Shown here in pieces: positions 1 through 10,309 of a stretch of DNA of 64,000 nucleotides. Made by a program: the position numbers and the translations under genes. This DNA comes from Aphanomyces cochlioides (taxonomy: Eukaryota; Oomycota; Saprolegniomycetes; Saprolegniales; Verrucalvaceae), in contig JAHQRK010000017.1 in assembly GCA_019828595.1 (NCBI GenBank), positions 868,001 through 932,000 of the forward strand, given 5' to 3'. The notes beneath the pieces are model-generated. The model was not told the origin of the DNA, made no database searches, and worked only from the letters and a program-made list of their open reading frames with translations. The first letter of the stretch is position 1; the number at the start of each line of letters is the position of its first letter.

Positions 1-945
1 AGTGAACGAGAGAGTGTTGATCATTTGACCACCGACGGCGATGTTGCCATGGAATCCACTCCAAGCGGCAGCTGTATCTATAGTCGAGCGGTCCAAGCGC
101 CGCGTGAAGAAACAAACCTACCTTGACTGCCGATTCATCCTATCTACGTCCAACATGTTCAAGAGCTTCTTCTCGTCGTCTATGTTTGCTTTGTCGGATC
201 GCGCACCGATCCATTCTTCCGCGCAACTTTGAAGCTCAAATGTTTCTTCACGTCAACAGGGACTTGTCGGACGTCTCAGGAGTTCTCCGTAGGCATGTAG
301 GGATAGATAAAGTTATTCAAGTAACTTATCTCATCAATTGTGACTGCTGAGAGAGTTTTGATGTGCACCAAAGAGAGGAAAAGTTACTTATCCTCGTCAT
401 AGACCAAGCCAAATGAATACTCTACTGTGTCTAGCCGATAAAATAGATTGAGAACACTATTTTCCCAACGTCTGCGCGTCATGGAACGGACCTTGTCGAA
501 TCATCATGCCCTACTTTGACTGGCTTTTTTATATTGAAGACCTATCTGCTAGAGGAAGTTGAAGCTTTATGCTGCCAAAGATGACCCAGGATACATCAGA
601 CTAAAGTAGTTCCCCGTTGCAGCGAACCCCTTCGAGACATTTATTATTAGAGGTATTAATCGAGTACTTGAATAAAATTATATGGGTTTTGACATGGGTA
701 ACACGTGCACGTGATTGGTCTAAAAAGCAATTGTTAAATGTGCTCCAATCCAAAATGATTTCAGGAGCCTGGCAAACTCCAGAGACAGAGCACACACGAC
801 AGACAACCTCCAGAAGACAAAGCACACACAGCAGACAACTTGCACGCTCAAGAATGATCTATTAAGCTTACTCATATTATATATCTATCAGTTCAAATAT
901 GTCTGCTTCTACAATTCCTGTATGAAGCCAACAGTTGGCAATAGT
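1..945. other. Gene-free stretch
   Basis: Only short unconserved open frames are visible on both strands. I see no recognisable domain, RNA gene or repeat structure here. Confidence 0.5.
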
Positions 946-949
946 GGCT

Positions 950-1215
950 TTGAAAACACTTTGTCAGGCCACCTTGGTCCACTCTAACGCTTGTACCAAG
1001 GTGCAGTTTGTTGACAAGCGAGGCGAAATTCTCTTTTTTGGTCTCGTCGGCCGTAGCGACGCAATCTTCCTTGCAAACGCTTGAATGACACCTGCATCTT
1101 GTGGCTCCAAGTAAGCCGTTATGCTCGGTGGAAGCATCGTCACTACAACATTGGACAAAATTTGCTCATGTTGATGAGACGACGCACTGTCCAACAGTAA
1201 AAGAACTTGTCGTTC
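950..1215 (-). pseudogene. Relic of a pogo/Tigger-type DDE_1 transposase
   Basis: The minus strand encodes a 76-residue fragment starting around LLLLDSASSHQHEQI, then VVVTMLPPSITAYLEPQDAGV. That is the pattern of the DDE_1 catalytic core: an Asp-containing strand, then a leucine/proline-rich segment leading to Q-P-x-D-x-G-V. The N-terminal HTH/CENP-B region and the rest of the catalytic domain are missing, and flanking frames are broken. It is a decayed fragment, unrelated in sequence to the fuller pogo-like element at 40.8-42.9 kb as far as I can see by eye. Confidence 0.6.
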
Positions 1216-2400
1216 CTATTCCTATTCATCCATTCATTGAATTTCTTGATGACAAAAGACGCTGCTTGTCATCCATCCCTTCTTGGTTACTGCGTACTCA
1301 ATGTACAACTCCGATGGTGTTTATGCATTCAAACAGCGAAGCCGCTTCGAAGTACCAATGAATAGAAGCGGCCATTAACATGACCCTTGTGACCGCCTCA
1401 GCGATTCGCACCTTCACCTTTTTCCTGCCTGGCATGCTGATAGTGCAGATTGTCTTGCTTCGAGCCATGCAGTAAAATTAAGCGATCTCATCGAGGTGTA
1501 ATATATCTCTTTTGTCATTCGCTCGGGCGATTCGGTGCAAACTCTTTTCGCCCTTCATTGACAGCAGTCACGATTACCGACGCTGCTTCACCATTTACCC
1601 TTCTTGCCTTCAAGTTGTTGAGCATTCGAAATCGGTGGAGCCAACGATTTGATAAGTTTTCTTTTCGCAGCTGCATGATAACGTCCTGATTGCATGCATA
1701 TTCATCTCTTCTCGGATGTGCATTGCACGCGAATTGTTGGTGCGCTTACGATCGGTACATTTTCCACTCTCTTCATTTGTCCTTCTTCGAGTTCAAGCGA
1801 TGACAGGCTGGATTGGATCGCGTACCTAAAAGAAGATGCCGATGATAACGCTGGAATGTCACCCACATCCCAAACAAGAGGCGACACTGACTACGGTACT
1901 AGAATGCTGCAACACAACCGTAAACGGCGCCACTCGATCAAATGTTTCTCGTCCGACGAAGATGAACCAATGCAAGACTCCAACGAAAAACATCTAGGAC
2001 AAGAAACGGTCCCAGAGAAGGGAGGACTATTGGACAATACGAAATGACAAGAGCAAACATAACGCAACAGAAGATTACTTACCGTTGCAGCTTTTACCGG
2101 AGTCAGAAGACTAGAGTAGTACTAATCAACAATGGACTACGACTATGACTGCATGGTTCCTCATACTTGCTTCCCGCGCCGACCAGTTGAAACTAATGAA
2201 ATCGCCAGCTTGTCTTCTGTCCTCTTCATTACAGCCATGAAACGAACTGTTAATAGCTTGGCAACGTCAACAGCCAAGTCACCAGAACAAATATAGAAAC
2301 AGTGCATGGTACAACCAACACAACGTAAATGTCCATGGATAGACCAAGATTCAAATTGTGAAACGAGTACATCGAGCAAGAGCATAGCACGTTGGGCTCA
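1216..2400. other. Gene-free stretch with one unassigned ORF
   Basis: A 117-codon plus-strand ORF at 1694-2047 is rich in Ser, Asp and Glu, with no recognisable domain. It may be a transposon-associated fragment or chance. Nothing else is supported. Confidence 0.35.
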
Positions 2401-2539
2401 GTATCCATGGCCTGAGTTGGTCAAGCATTCCACATCGAAGTTCTTCCAATTCCATCACATGTGGCAGTAAACGAGAAGGCAAGCTCGATTGTCTCGTCGA
2501 ATGGGGACATCCCGAGGTGATTACCTTGATGCGCTATAA

Positions 2540-3300
2540 CAAAACCACACTTTTTCTTGATGGAACCTTCGTCGCACACCCAATGGTTTTGCCCAGTTAT
2601 TGTGTTGATGGTTTTTGATTGGGGAACAAAACTGTACATCCCAGTGTTTTATGTATTGCCAACGTCAAAATCGTATCACTCCCATTGAAATGCTCTGCAA
2701 TATGTTAACGACACAAGAGGCGAATCGTTGAAACTCAAGGAAATTGTGTGTGATTTCGAGAAATCGCTAGTGACTGCGGTGTGTGATCGATTCCCAGGAG
2801 CTCAAGTCATGATTTTTTTTCACTTCAAACAAGCTTGTGAACGTCACATGATTAAGTACCGAATCCCGCCTGTTGAGGTCAAAATCGCTATGTTATCAGG
2901 TGTTTTGGATATGATGAATGTCATAGAGTCGGACAAGGTGGAGAAGCAAGGTATCATGTGGGTACGTCGAAAGATCAAAGGGTCATGCGAGGAAGGTGGT
3001 ATTGAATAATCCTTTGCGAAAACATGGAATAACTTGTATCCACGATATTTATGGACAGTTTATGGTGTGCACATGGATGCACTGGCTCGAACCAACAATC
3101 CTTTGGAAAGGTTCAATGGGGAACTCAATTCCTCATTTGGCACGCCACATCCATCACTTCCTCGTTTTGTCCAGGTTATCGAAGAAATATCTCGAAAATA
3201 TGTGAAGCTTCGAGAAGACGGTATAGCTGCGCCTCCTTCGCGACGCCTCGCGACGACTCCGGGTGGATCTACCAAGGGCAGCGGCTCTTACCGAAAATGA
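2540..3300 (+). pseudogene. Relic of a MULE (Mutator-like) transposase
   Basis: Three plus-strand pieces in different frames follow the MULE transposase order. First LFLDGTFVAHP near 2550-2583, the first catalytic Asp strand. Then KEIVCDFEKSLVTAVCDRFP with the Phe-His-Phe segment HFKQACERHM (2728-2880), the second Asp region. Then RTNNPLERFNGELN followed by PSLPRFVQVIEE (3080-3190), the C-terminal Glu region. Frameshifts and stops separate the pieces, so no functional protein can be made. No terminal inverted repeats were identified. The family identity rests on motif order and spacing. Confidence 0.7.
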
Positions 3301-3304
3301 CTCA

Positions 3305-4410
3305 GGTGAGAGTAGTGAGGACATAGATGGCGAAGAATAGTCCACAATACGTAGCTGTATATTGAATAAAGTTCATGTTGATTCATAAATGTTAGTCGTT
3401 AAATTTGCAAAATGCACAATTGGGGCCAGCGCTCGCTGCCGTTATCTTTTGGGACGAGCCCAGGACTAAACATTTGATTTTTTTACCCGCTGACCACAAC
3501 TTTTCAGCATTTCGCTATATTCGAACCCGGAAAAACAGCTTGGAACGTTCAAAACCAAATCGCGTGACCAAATGCAAACCTTGAAAAATGATGGAACACT
3601 TGTGTATAAGAAGTGCTATCATTTGTAGACGTTGTGTCATGGCTTGCGAGTAGCAATCACGCTGCCTTTGATATCGTGTACACAAACTCCATGACGTGTA
3701 ACAGGTCACACTTTCCAGGTCACGCATATGTCATGTGACCTAGAGGCACGACCTGACCCGGACACGACCTGTTTCGGACACTACCCATCAAGCAACTCAC
3801 CGACGTCTATTCGTTGTTACCAATTGCAATCCTAGCGAACTTAGGGGGCACTGTTGTGCATGATTAGTCGAGCCTCTTGCATTCATATGCATTCCACGTC
3901 CTTATTTGAATTCTTCATATTCACCTCATGTCTTTTCTCGATGCATAAGTCTCATCTTTAGAATCAGCTCGAAATTGTCTAATCTACCTCGGTTTTTTTC
4001 TTACCATCTCGTGCTTGATCTACTTGCCTGTGCACAATCTCATGAGTTTGTGAGTATTAATAGCCATATTCACTACTAGTACAATTTAAGTGGGGGCAAA
4101 TTGTTTCGTCCTATTTGCCTATTTTTATGAAATTTACTAGTTTAAACACAATTCTTAGTTAATTTTCCACTGGCGTACACAATTAACTGTCATGATTACA
4201 ATCAAGTATGATGTATGTTCGGCGCTTGGCAGTTGCTGGGCGACGGCTGCCGGAAAGTAGTGTTGGACCGGCTTCTTCAAACACGACATTCTCGTCCGCC
4301 ATAGTGCACGATTAAGGTAAAGATGCGAAGGACGAATGAAATAGATTTATATGCTCCTGTGGCCTTTGTGTGGATATTCCTGTCATGTTGTTGTATTCAT
4401 ACTTTAGATT
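3305..4410. other. Gene-free stretch between transposon relics
   Basis: AT-rich intergenic DNA. It may include the 3' remnant of the MULE element, but I could not identify its end. No gene is supported. Confidence 0.4.
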
Positions 4411-4412
4411 TA

Positions 4413-5912
4413 TACTACCTCTGTTTTCGAATGATTGCTAGTGTAAATTCAACTGTATACATGAAACAAGAAAGACGAATCTAAATTTAAAAAGTTATGA
4501 GGCCGACATGTCAACATTCTCAAAGAGGTCGCAGATGTCTTCCATTCTGTCTTCCTCCTCCAGTCGCAGGTTCATTAGCTCAAGCGCCATCATTTCGTCT
4601 TGTGACTTCGTGCTTCTGGGAATTTTGTAGCGATTATCGCCCAGCACTTCTATTAACACATTCATGACTCTTTGGAGAGTCTTAAACGTTCGATCAAGCG
4701 TATCCGCAGGTAAATCTTCAAACGCGTCACTGACAGCTTTCACGAGTTCTTCAATTGTACGGCATTCCATTTGTTGTTGGAGTACTTGAATAGAGTTGAA
4801 AACCCCCAAGTCGAGGACATTGAGATCCGGTGACTGGGCAGGTTGATTCATCATTCGAATCGACCAGCCACTTTCATGGCCAGCCGCAGGCACTTCAGGA
4901 TCGTCCGGTGCAACATGAGGACGGGCATTATCCTGCTGAACAAGGATTTCCCCGCCATTTCTGTCGTCTGGCCAAACCCATTTCGACTTAATCGCAGGGA
5001 AAAACTTGTCCAGGAGGAATCTCCGGTACACGTCTCGAGTGACCGTAATTGTTTGGACGATTGGTGTACTGGCTGGTCGATTCTTGCTTGATCTTTGTGC
5101 CCCCGTGAAGGGCCAACAGCCAAGCTTTCCGTCCCAATCATCTCGCGTTCTTGCCACTGCCACCAAAAACATAACTTTGGTGATGTTGCCTTTTGAGTAG
5201 AGGTGCCTTGGAACGCATTCTTCATCGTGCCAGATCAGGTAGTTTCGTCGTAATTTAGCCATAAAAAAACCATTTTTCGTCAACATGGACGACATTAAGA
5301 AGGTCAGTCATGAGTGTATTACCATTACCTTTTCTCTGACGTAAGGCCGGGCGAACCGAGCTCGACCGTTTCGTGATTCATTTTTTTGCACAAACTTCCA
5401 CAGAGCGTAGACGGAAATCCCAGTCGCTTTCGAGAGAGATCGATAAGTCTGGCGTTGGTATAGAGACGTATCCTTGATCAATTTCTCGATTTGTTCCATC
5501 GATCTTATTGCTTTCCGTCCCGATTTCGCTCGGATCCTTGACTTTGTTTCGGCTATTTGACCAGCCAACTTGCTCCCACGTGCTCTCTTCCAGAGCCGCC
5601 ATCCCGTGGACTCGTTGACACTGAAAGATGCACAAACATCTCTCATTATAGCACACGATAACTTGCCATTTATGCTCCGCAGGAGCAGTTCCTCATACAG
5701 CGCTTAGCGCTTAACGTCGGATAAATTTATCTTGGTTTTTGTACATGGCATTGAGCCTGCACTTTTGCGGGGAAAGCGAGTAATATAATTGCGCAAAAAA
5801 TAGACACACACTGTATACGTTTGTGGTGACACGTCCACCAATTTATTGGCCAATCGTAGACGCCTAGGTCGACGAATTGAACTCACTTGCAATCATTCGA
5901 AAACAGAGTAGT
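4413..5912 (-). mobile_element. Tc1/mariner element with matching terminal inverted repeats
   Basis: The left end reads TACTACCTCTGTTTTCGAAT and continues ATGATTGC. The reverse complement of the right end reads TACTACTCTGTTTTCGAATG and continues ATTGC. They match over about 28 bases with one C missing, and similarity trails on into GTGTAAATTCAA versus GTGAGTTCAA. TA dinucleotides flank both ends, as expected for the TA target of this superfamily. The 1.5 kb interval contains one minus-strand transposase frame, so this is a nearly whole single copy rather than a fragment. Confidence 0.8.
4495..5646 (-). pseudogene. Tc1/mariner-like transposase, broken
   Basis: Encoded inside the element at 4413-5912. 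The upstream piece (5646-5308) is a helix-turn-helix region of about 112 residues with a Lys/Arg-rich linker. The downstream piece (from 5295) carries the DDE/D core: VQQDNARPH (second Asp) and NQPAQSPDLNVLD (third acidic residue). Between them the first-Asp strand is readable as VVHVDEKWF in a shifted frame. An in-frame TGA at 5308-5310 and a run of seven A on the plus strand near 5262-5269 show that at least two indels disrupt the gene. It is therefore inactive as sequenced, although most of the protein is recognisable. Confidence 0.8.
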
Positions 5913-5915
5913 ATG

Positions 5916-6410
5916 TCTCATCTTTGATGCCGTTAATGCAGAACACATAGATAGATTCTATATACCATGGCAACCTTTCATAAAGGATACCTCTAGCTTG
6001 AATGTTGTATATCGATTTTTACAATAAATTTCGAAATAATTTTTACTCATATTTTTTAGTATACTGAAAATGAAGTATGGATTATATACTTCGAAGTAGA
6101 GCTTCCTCTGCCTGAATCAACTCGCACTTATATGAATTATCTTGGGTTTTGTATACTCTAACCCTAACCTAGATCTGGCCACCAAAAACGTTGATCCAGA
6201 ACTTCCGTTTTTCTTCTTCCACATACAAACACCAAGTGTTTTTTAGTGGAAGCACTTCCTCCATCGTGGATCAACCTTGTATGGAAAAAAAGGTTAACTA
6301 CCAATCACGATGCAATACCACTGGGGTCTAAAAGTGTCAATTTGTTGTTCATGGAAAATAAGTATCACTTTATAGAAATAGGACTTTTGTCTCAAAATGA
6401 CATTTGATCT
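5916..6410. other. Gene-free AT-rich stretch
   Basis: AT-rich DNA between two mobile elements. No gene or clear repeat seen apart from the start of the 20-21 bp array at its right end. Confidence 0.4.
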
Positions 6411-6578
6411 GTTCATACCAAAAATAAGATCTGTCCATACCAAAAGTAAGACGTGTTCATACCGGAAGTAGGACTTGTTCATACCAAAAATAGGATGTTC
6501 ATACCAAAAGTAAGAACGTCATACAACAAGTAAGAACGTTCATACCAAATGTAAGAAGGTCATACTACAAGTAGGACG
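6411..6578. repeat. Left array of 20-21 bp direct repeats
   Basis: About eight tandem, slightly diverged copies of GTTCATACCAAAAGTAAGA with a spacing of 20-21 bp. They sit immediately upstream of the recombinase-like ORF and are in inverted orientation to the array at 7619-7768. Confidence 0.9.
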
Positions 6579-6621
6579 CGAATGTTGTTGTCCACTTTAC
6601 ATCTCGAAACGGAGGTAAACA

Positions 6622-7532
6622 ATGCCGTCAGCAAAGGCACGAAAGAAAGGAAAGGGGCCACAAACACATCGTCCTGTGGCCCAGCTTGTTCAAGATGGTG
6701 TGGAAACAGCTTCAAAGACTTTGAAATCAACCACCCGTTCGACATACAAGAATTACTTAGCCAAATTCGCTGAATACTGCATCGCCGAAGGCTATCCAGA
6801 TCCTCGTACAACAAGGCAAGATGAACTCCCAGCAATCTTAGTCGCTTATCTTCAAAGCATCTCAGCATCTAGCTCTGTGTCACATCAGACAGCAGAAAAA
6901 GTTCGAGCTGCCGTATCGAGTTTCTTTTGTTCTTACGAAAACAGCGATGGGTCTGACCCAAATATTTGGTGTGTGCGAAGTGATGAAAATGGAATAAAGC
7001 ATGGCTATGGAAACCCTGCAAGAGCTCCATTTGTAAAGCAATTCATACGCGGTTTGAAGAAGAAGAAAGCAGCAGAATACGTATCAGCCAGAGCTGTTCC
7101 TGTTTCGCTTGATATGCTAACTGTCCTGCATCGTTTTTTGGACAGTAAATCAGGAAATCTTGGTTATACTGAAGTACGATGTGGTGACTCCCCAGTACGT
7201 CTCGTCATCTATTCAAGCCTTTGAAAGATTGGACTAAAGAAGATCGTTCAAGCTGTCGTGTAGACAAAAGTTGGTACAGTATTGCAAAGCTGATTGGCGA
7301 AGATGTAGAAGTCTTTGCGAATATTATGCATGAGAACAACAAGGAAGCTTGGCCTGATACGGTTTTGCCGTCATACGCAAGTTACTATATCAAATATTAC
7401 TTGGGTACTGTCCAAAACCAAGGTCAGTCGGCAAAGTCGCTTACAATCCAGATGCTGGCATCGTATATTCGGTGCGATAAGAAGAAACGACCGAGCCTCT
7501 CAAGTCCTGCGTATGCATTTATAGTTGTGTAA
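6622..7532 (+). pseudogene. Tyrosine recombinase-like protein, core-binding domain only, frameshifted
   Basis: The first piece (6622-7224, 200 residues) starts with a Lys-rich tail, then a helical segment with TRSTYKNYLAKFAEYC, and later GNPARAPFVKQFIRGLKKKK and ARAVPVSLDML. This is the pattern of the SAM-like core-binding domain of tyrosine recombinases, ending at the linker where the catalytic domain should begin. After a frame change, a second piece (7221-7532, about 100 residues) continues with KPLKDWTKEDRS and has no catalytic motif that I recognise. The ATG at 6622 lies 40 bases after the left repeat array. Assignment to Cryptons is an inference from domain and host group. Confidence 0.55.
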
Positions 7533-7618
7533 TCTCCTACGTATAGTATAAACATCTTGCGTTTTGTATATAAACACACTTTAAAAAGTACCAGAATATT
7601 TTGACTTTCAATATGTAC

Positions 7619-7768
7619 ATCCTACTTTTGGTATGAACATCCTACTTTTGGTATGAACACGTCGTACTTTTGGTATGAACACATCTTATTTTTGGTATGA
7701 ACACATCTTACTTTTGGTATGAACACATCTTACTTTTGGTATGGGCGTATCCTATGTATGGTATGAAC
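7619..7768. repeat. Right array of 20-22 bp repeats, inverted relative to the left array
   Basis: About seven copies of CTTACTTTTGGTATGAACA, the reverse complement of the left-array unit, with occasional decayed copies. The array separates the 3' end of the recombinase-like ORF from the 3' end of the minus-strand gene at 7790-8721. Confidence 0.9.
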
Positions 7769-7789
7769 AAAAAATATATTGATATGTAG

Positions 7790-8721
7790 TTAATTCGAGT
7801 TGCCTTTGGATGCATAGATCTTGCGCTTGGTGTCAGCAAACTCCTCAAACGTATTGCATGGCCCAACGCGCTCATACTTCGAGATCAAACTTTGGTACTC
7901 GCTGATCTTCTTTTGGCGAATTTCTTCTTGTTCTTGAATTGCCTTCTCCTGTATCTTGGTACACTGGATTTTCCACGCATTTAGGCGCCTGGAATAAACC
8001 ACGGACTTTTCTTTAGCTCCTCAAAAATGTCCATGAACTCGAAAAACGCCACATTTGACGCATAATCTTCCCTCTCGCCAACAAGGCGTGTCATAGTTCT
8101 TGAACACAAGTTCAACAAGTCAGACAACTCGTCTGGAAAGTGATCGCAAAGTATGCCTGTCAAATAAGTATGTTTGTCAGGATGAAGAATGAGCGCAGCA
8201 TATCTCAACCATTTCGAGTAGTTGCGCTCACCTCTGGACATTCTTTGCCATTTGCGGTCAATCTTGAAAGAAAATTATTCTTAAAATATAGTATAATTTT
8301 ATACCTCATGCGAGAGAACATTCGTGAGTTGAGGATTCATGCTAATTTCATACAGAGGGCAGTCTCTGCTCGTCCCGAATCGCCAAGTTGGCTGACGAGG
8401 AAGTTCCACCGAAGGTAGAGGAACAGGGGCCTCCGTAACCTCTTTTAGCTTTTCACGAGCATCTATCATTCATTATGACTTTTCAGTATGCAAAAACTTA
8501 CCAACAAGTCGTTGAAACATCTTGTTCAATCGCTGCTCGCGGCGCTTTGCCGTAACAGTGAGCCTATTGCGTTGATAGGCATCACTGTTTATTTGTTTTC
8601 TTGATTTTGGCAGTCGTGTTTGTCGTTGCTCATGTAGAGCAACGTTCTTCTTTGACACCTCCTTGCCGCATCCCTTCGAACAGAGGACCTTCGGGATGGT
8701 GCCGTACGCACGAGGCGGCAT
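7790..8721 (-). CDS. Hypothetical protein, Cys/His N-terminus and HPDK motif; last part frameshifted
   Basis: Three exons join in frame: 8721-8502, 8462-8305 and 8262-7981, with introns of 39 bp (8463-8501) and 42 bp (8263-8304). The N-terminus holds VLCSKGCGKEVSKKNVALHE, a short Cys/His cluster that could bind zinc. Residues around 135-160 read NYSKWLRYAALILHPDKHT, which recalls the HPD signature of J-domains, but no full J-domain fold is evident. The frame stops at 7981-7983. A charged coiled-coil tail (rich in Gln, Glu and Lys) follows in another frame down to 7790, so either a frameshift has split the gene or the tail is a separate remnant. An ATTGGC (reverse CCAAT) element lies about 35 bases upstream of the start. 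It abuts the recombinase-like element and may belong to it. Confidence 0.5.
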
Positions 8722-8759
8722 TTTCGTTTGTGACTTCGTTTTTTACCTCAATTTCAATT

Positions 8760-9430
8760 GGCTAATATATTGATACATACATTCTAAATTGTGACTGGGG
8801 TAGAAAATATATCTATTTTTCCAAATGTATTTGGAATCTATACGCCAATCAGAATCGAGTATTTGCCAATTACACGGAAACACACACAAACACACACTCA
8901 TTTAATTGTTGTACCTTCCTCCTAAGCTTGATTTCACTATAGTCAAATAGTATTTAAGGAATATAAAAAAAGAAGCCAAAATTACAATTTTAAGTGAAAA
9001 AGACAATAATTAAAACGAAAAAATATTTTGATTGGCTAATAATTAGGTTGATCCGAGTTGTTTCGGGTTGATCCGGGGAAAGAAGTAATTGTCCACCTGA
9101 GGCAACAAAATAAATCATTGTATTGTCATTTTCAACCAAATTTGTGGTTTTGACCAAAAAGCGAATCCAGTTCAAATCAATTTCATCATACTGAAGTGGT
9201 GTGTGTCAGTGTGTGTTTTGCGTGAGTTAGGTGGCTGATCGATTTTGATTGGCTGAATAATTTTAAATTTTAATTCTAGCCAATCAGAGAAGCCCGTTCG
9301 ATTCGGAATCGATTCGAAACCTCCTACTATACACTTTGGAAATACTAAAAAATATGCATGTCAACAGTTGCTTGGTTCGTTACAAGGTGACGAAGTGTCA
9401 CTATTAATAGAGAGCGATGATCCAATCATA
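8760..9430. other. Gene-free AT-rich stretch with CCAAT motifs
   Basis: AT-rich DNA containing several TTGATTGGCT / AGCCAATCA motifs, including an inverted pair at about 9244-9290. No coding region is supported. Confidence 0.4.
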
Positions 9431-9431
9431 C

Positions 9432-10106
9432 TACTACACCATTTGCCGGTTTAGTTCGCTTAACTTGCGATATATTTCGTGTCACGTGCAATATATTTCG
9501 TATGACTTGCAATGTATTTCGTATGACTTGCATTTAATTTCGTGGCCCGCGACGAAAATCGATTTATATTTCGCATGACTTGCATTATATTTCATACCTC
9601 TTGCATTTAATTTCGAATTTTTAGCTTATATTTCGTATCACGTGCATTTAAATTCGTATAAATGCAAAATATATTCAATCTCCTATTGAGATATGAAATT
9701 TCACATGTGTTGCAGTGTTGGCTTGAACTATGAATTTGCGACGGGCAGCCACATATGAACTCTGCTGAGCTTGCTTGATGCTCGCATTGACTTATATGGC
9801 GATTGAAGTGTCCCATCAATTTCTTATGAGTTCGATAACAATTTTTTGTTAGTTTTTCTATGGACTTTTTCTCTTCTCTGCGAAATTTAATGCACGTGAT
9901 ACAAAATATAAGCTAAAAAATACGAAATTAAATGCAAGAGGGATGAAATATAATGCAAGTCATGCGAAATATAAATCGATTTTCGTCGCGGGCCACGAAA
10001 TTAAATGCAAGTCATACGAAATACATTGCAAGTCATACGAAATATATTGCACGTGATACGAAATATATCGCAAGTTAAACGAACTAAACCGGCAAATGGT
10101 GTAGTA
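9432..10106. mobile_element. Foldback/MITE-type element with long terminal inverted repeats
   Basis: The left arm (from CTACACCATTTGCCGGTTTA) and the right arm (ending TAAACCGGCAAATGGTGTAG) are near-perfect reverse complements over roughly 220 bases each, with an unrelated core at about 9660-9880. Both arms are built of degenerate direct repeats of the type TATTTCGTATGACTTGCA. TA dinucleotides at 9432-9433 and 10105-10106 look like the target duplication. There is no transposase, so it is non-autonomous. It sits about 200 bases upstream of a GH17 pseudogene. Confidence 0.8.
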
Positions 10107-10309
10107 ACCTCATGGAAATACCTGAGCTCTGAGCTTTTTGAGATAGAGGCAGCGGAGGGAAACACCCAGTGTGAACTTTTGTTAGCTACGGGTCGTAAAC
10201 TCGTCTGACACATGTGACCCATATTCATGTCTTGGGATTCCAGGATGCACAATGTCTGAACAAGAGTTTTGGATGGCCATCCACTTTGCATTTTACCTCC
10301 TTCGACCAA

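Larger units (their letters stand above)
6411..7768 (+). mobile_element. Tyrosine-recombinase (Crypton-like) element remnant flanked by inverted repeat arrays
   Basis: About eight left copies of a 20-21 bp unit (GTTCATACCAAAAGTAAGA and variants, 6411-6578) face about seven right copies in the opposite orientation (CTTACTTTTGGTATGAACA and variants, 7619-7768). Between them lies a broken ORF that resembles the core-binding half of a tyrosine recombinase. Cryptons and related tyrosine-recombinase DNA transposons are known from oomycetes. The catalytic half with its Arg-His-Arg-Tyr residues is not visible, so this is likely an internally deleted copy. True element ends were not defined. Confidence 0.55.

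Noticed and set aside
39..350. Two small overlapping ORFs at the window start
   Set aside because: No domain, no promoter motif; treated as intergenic.
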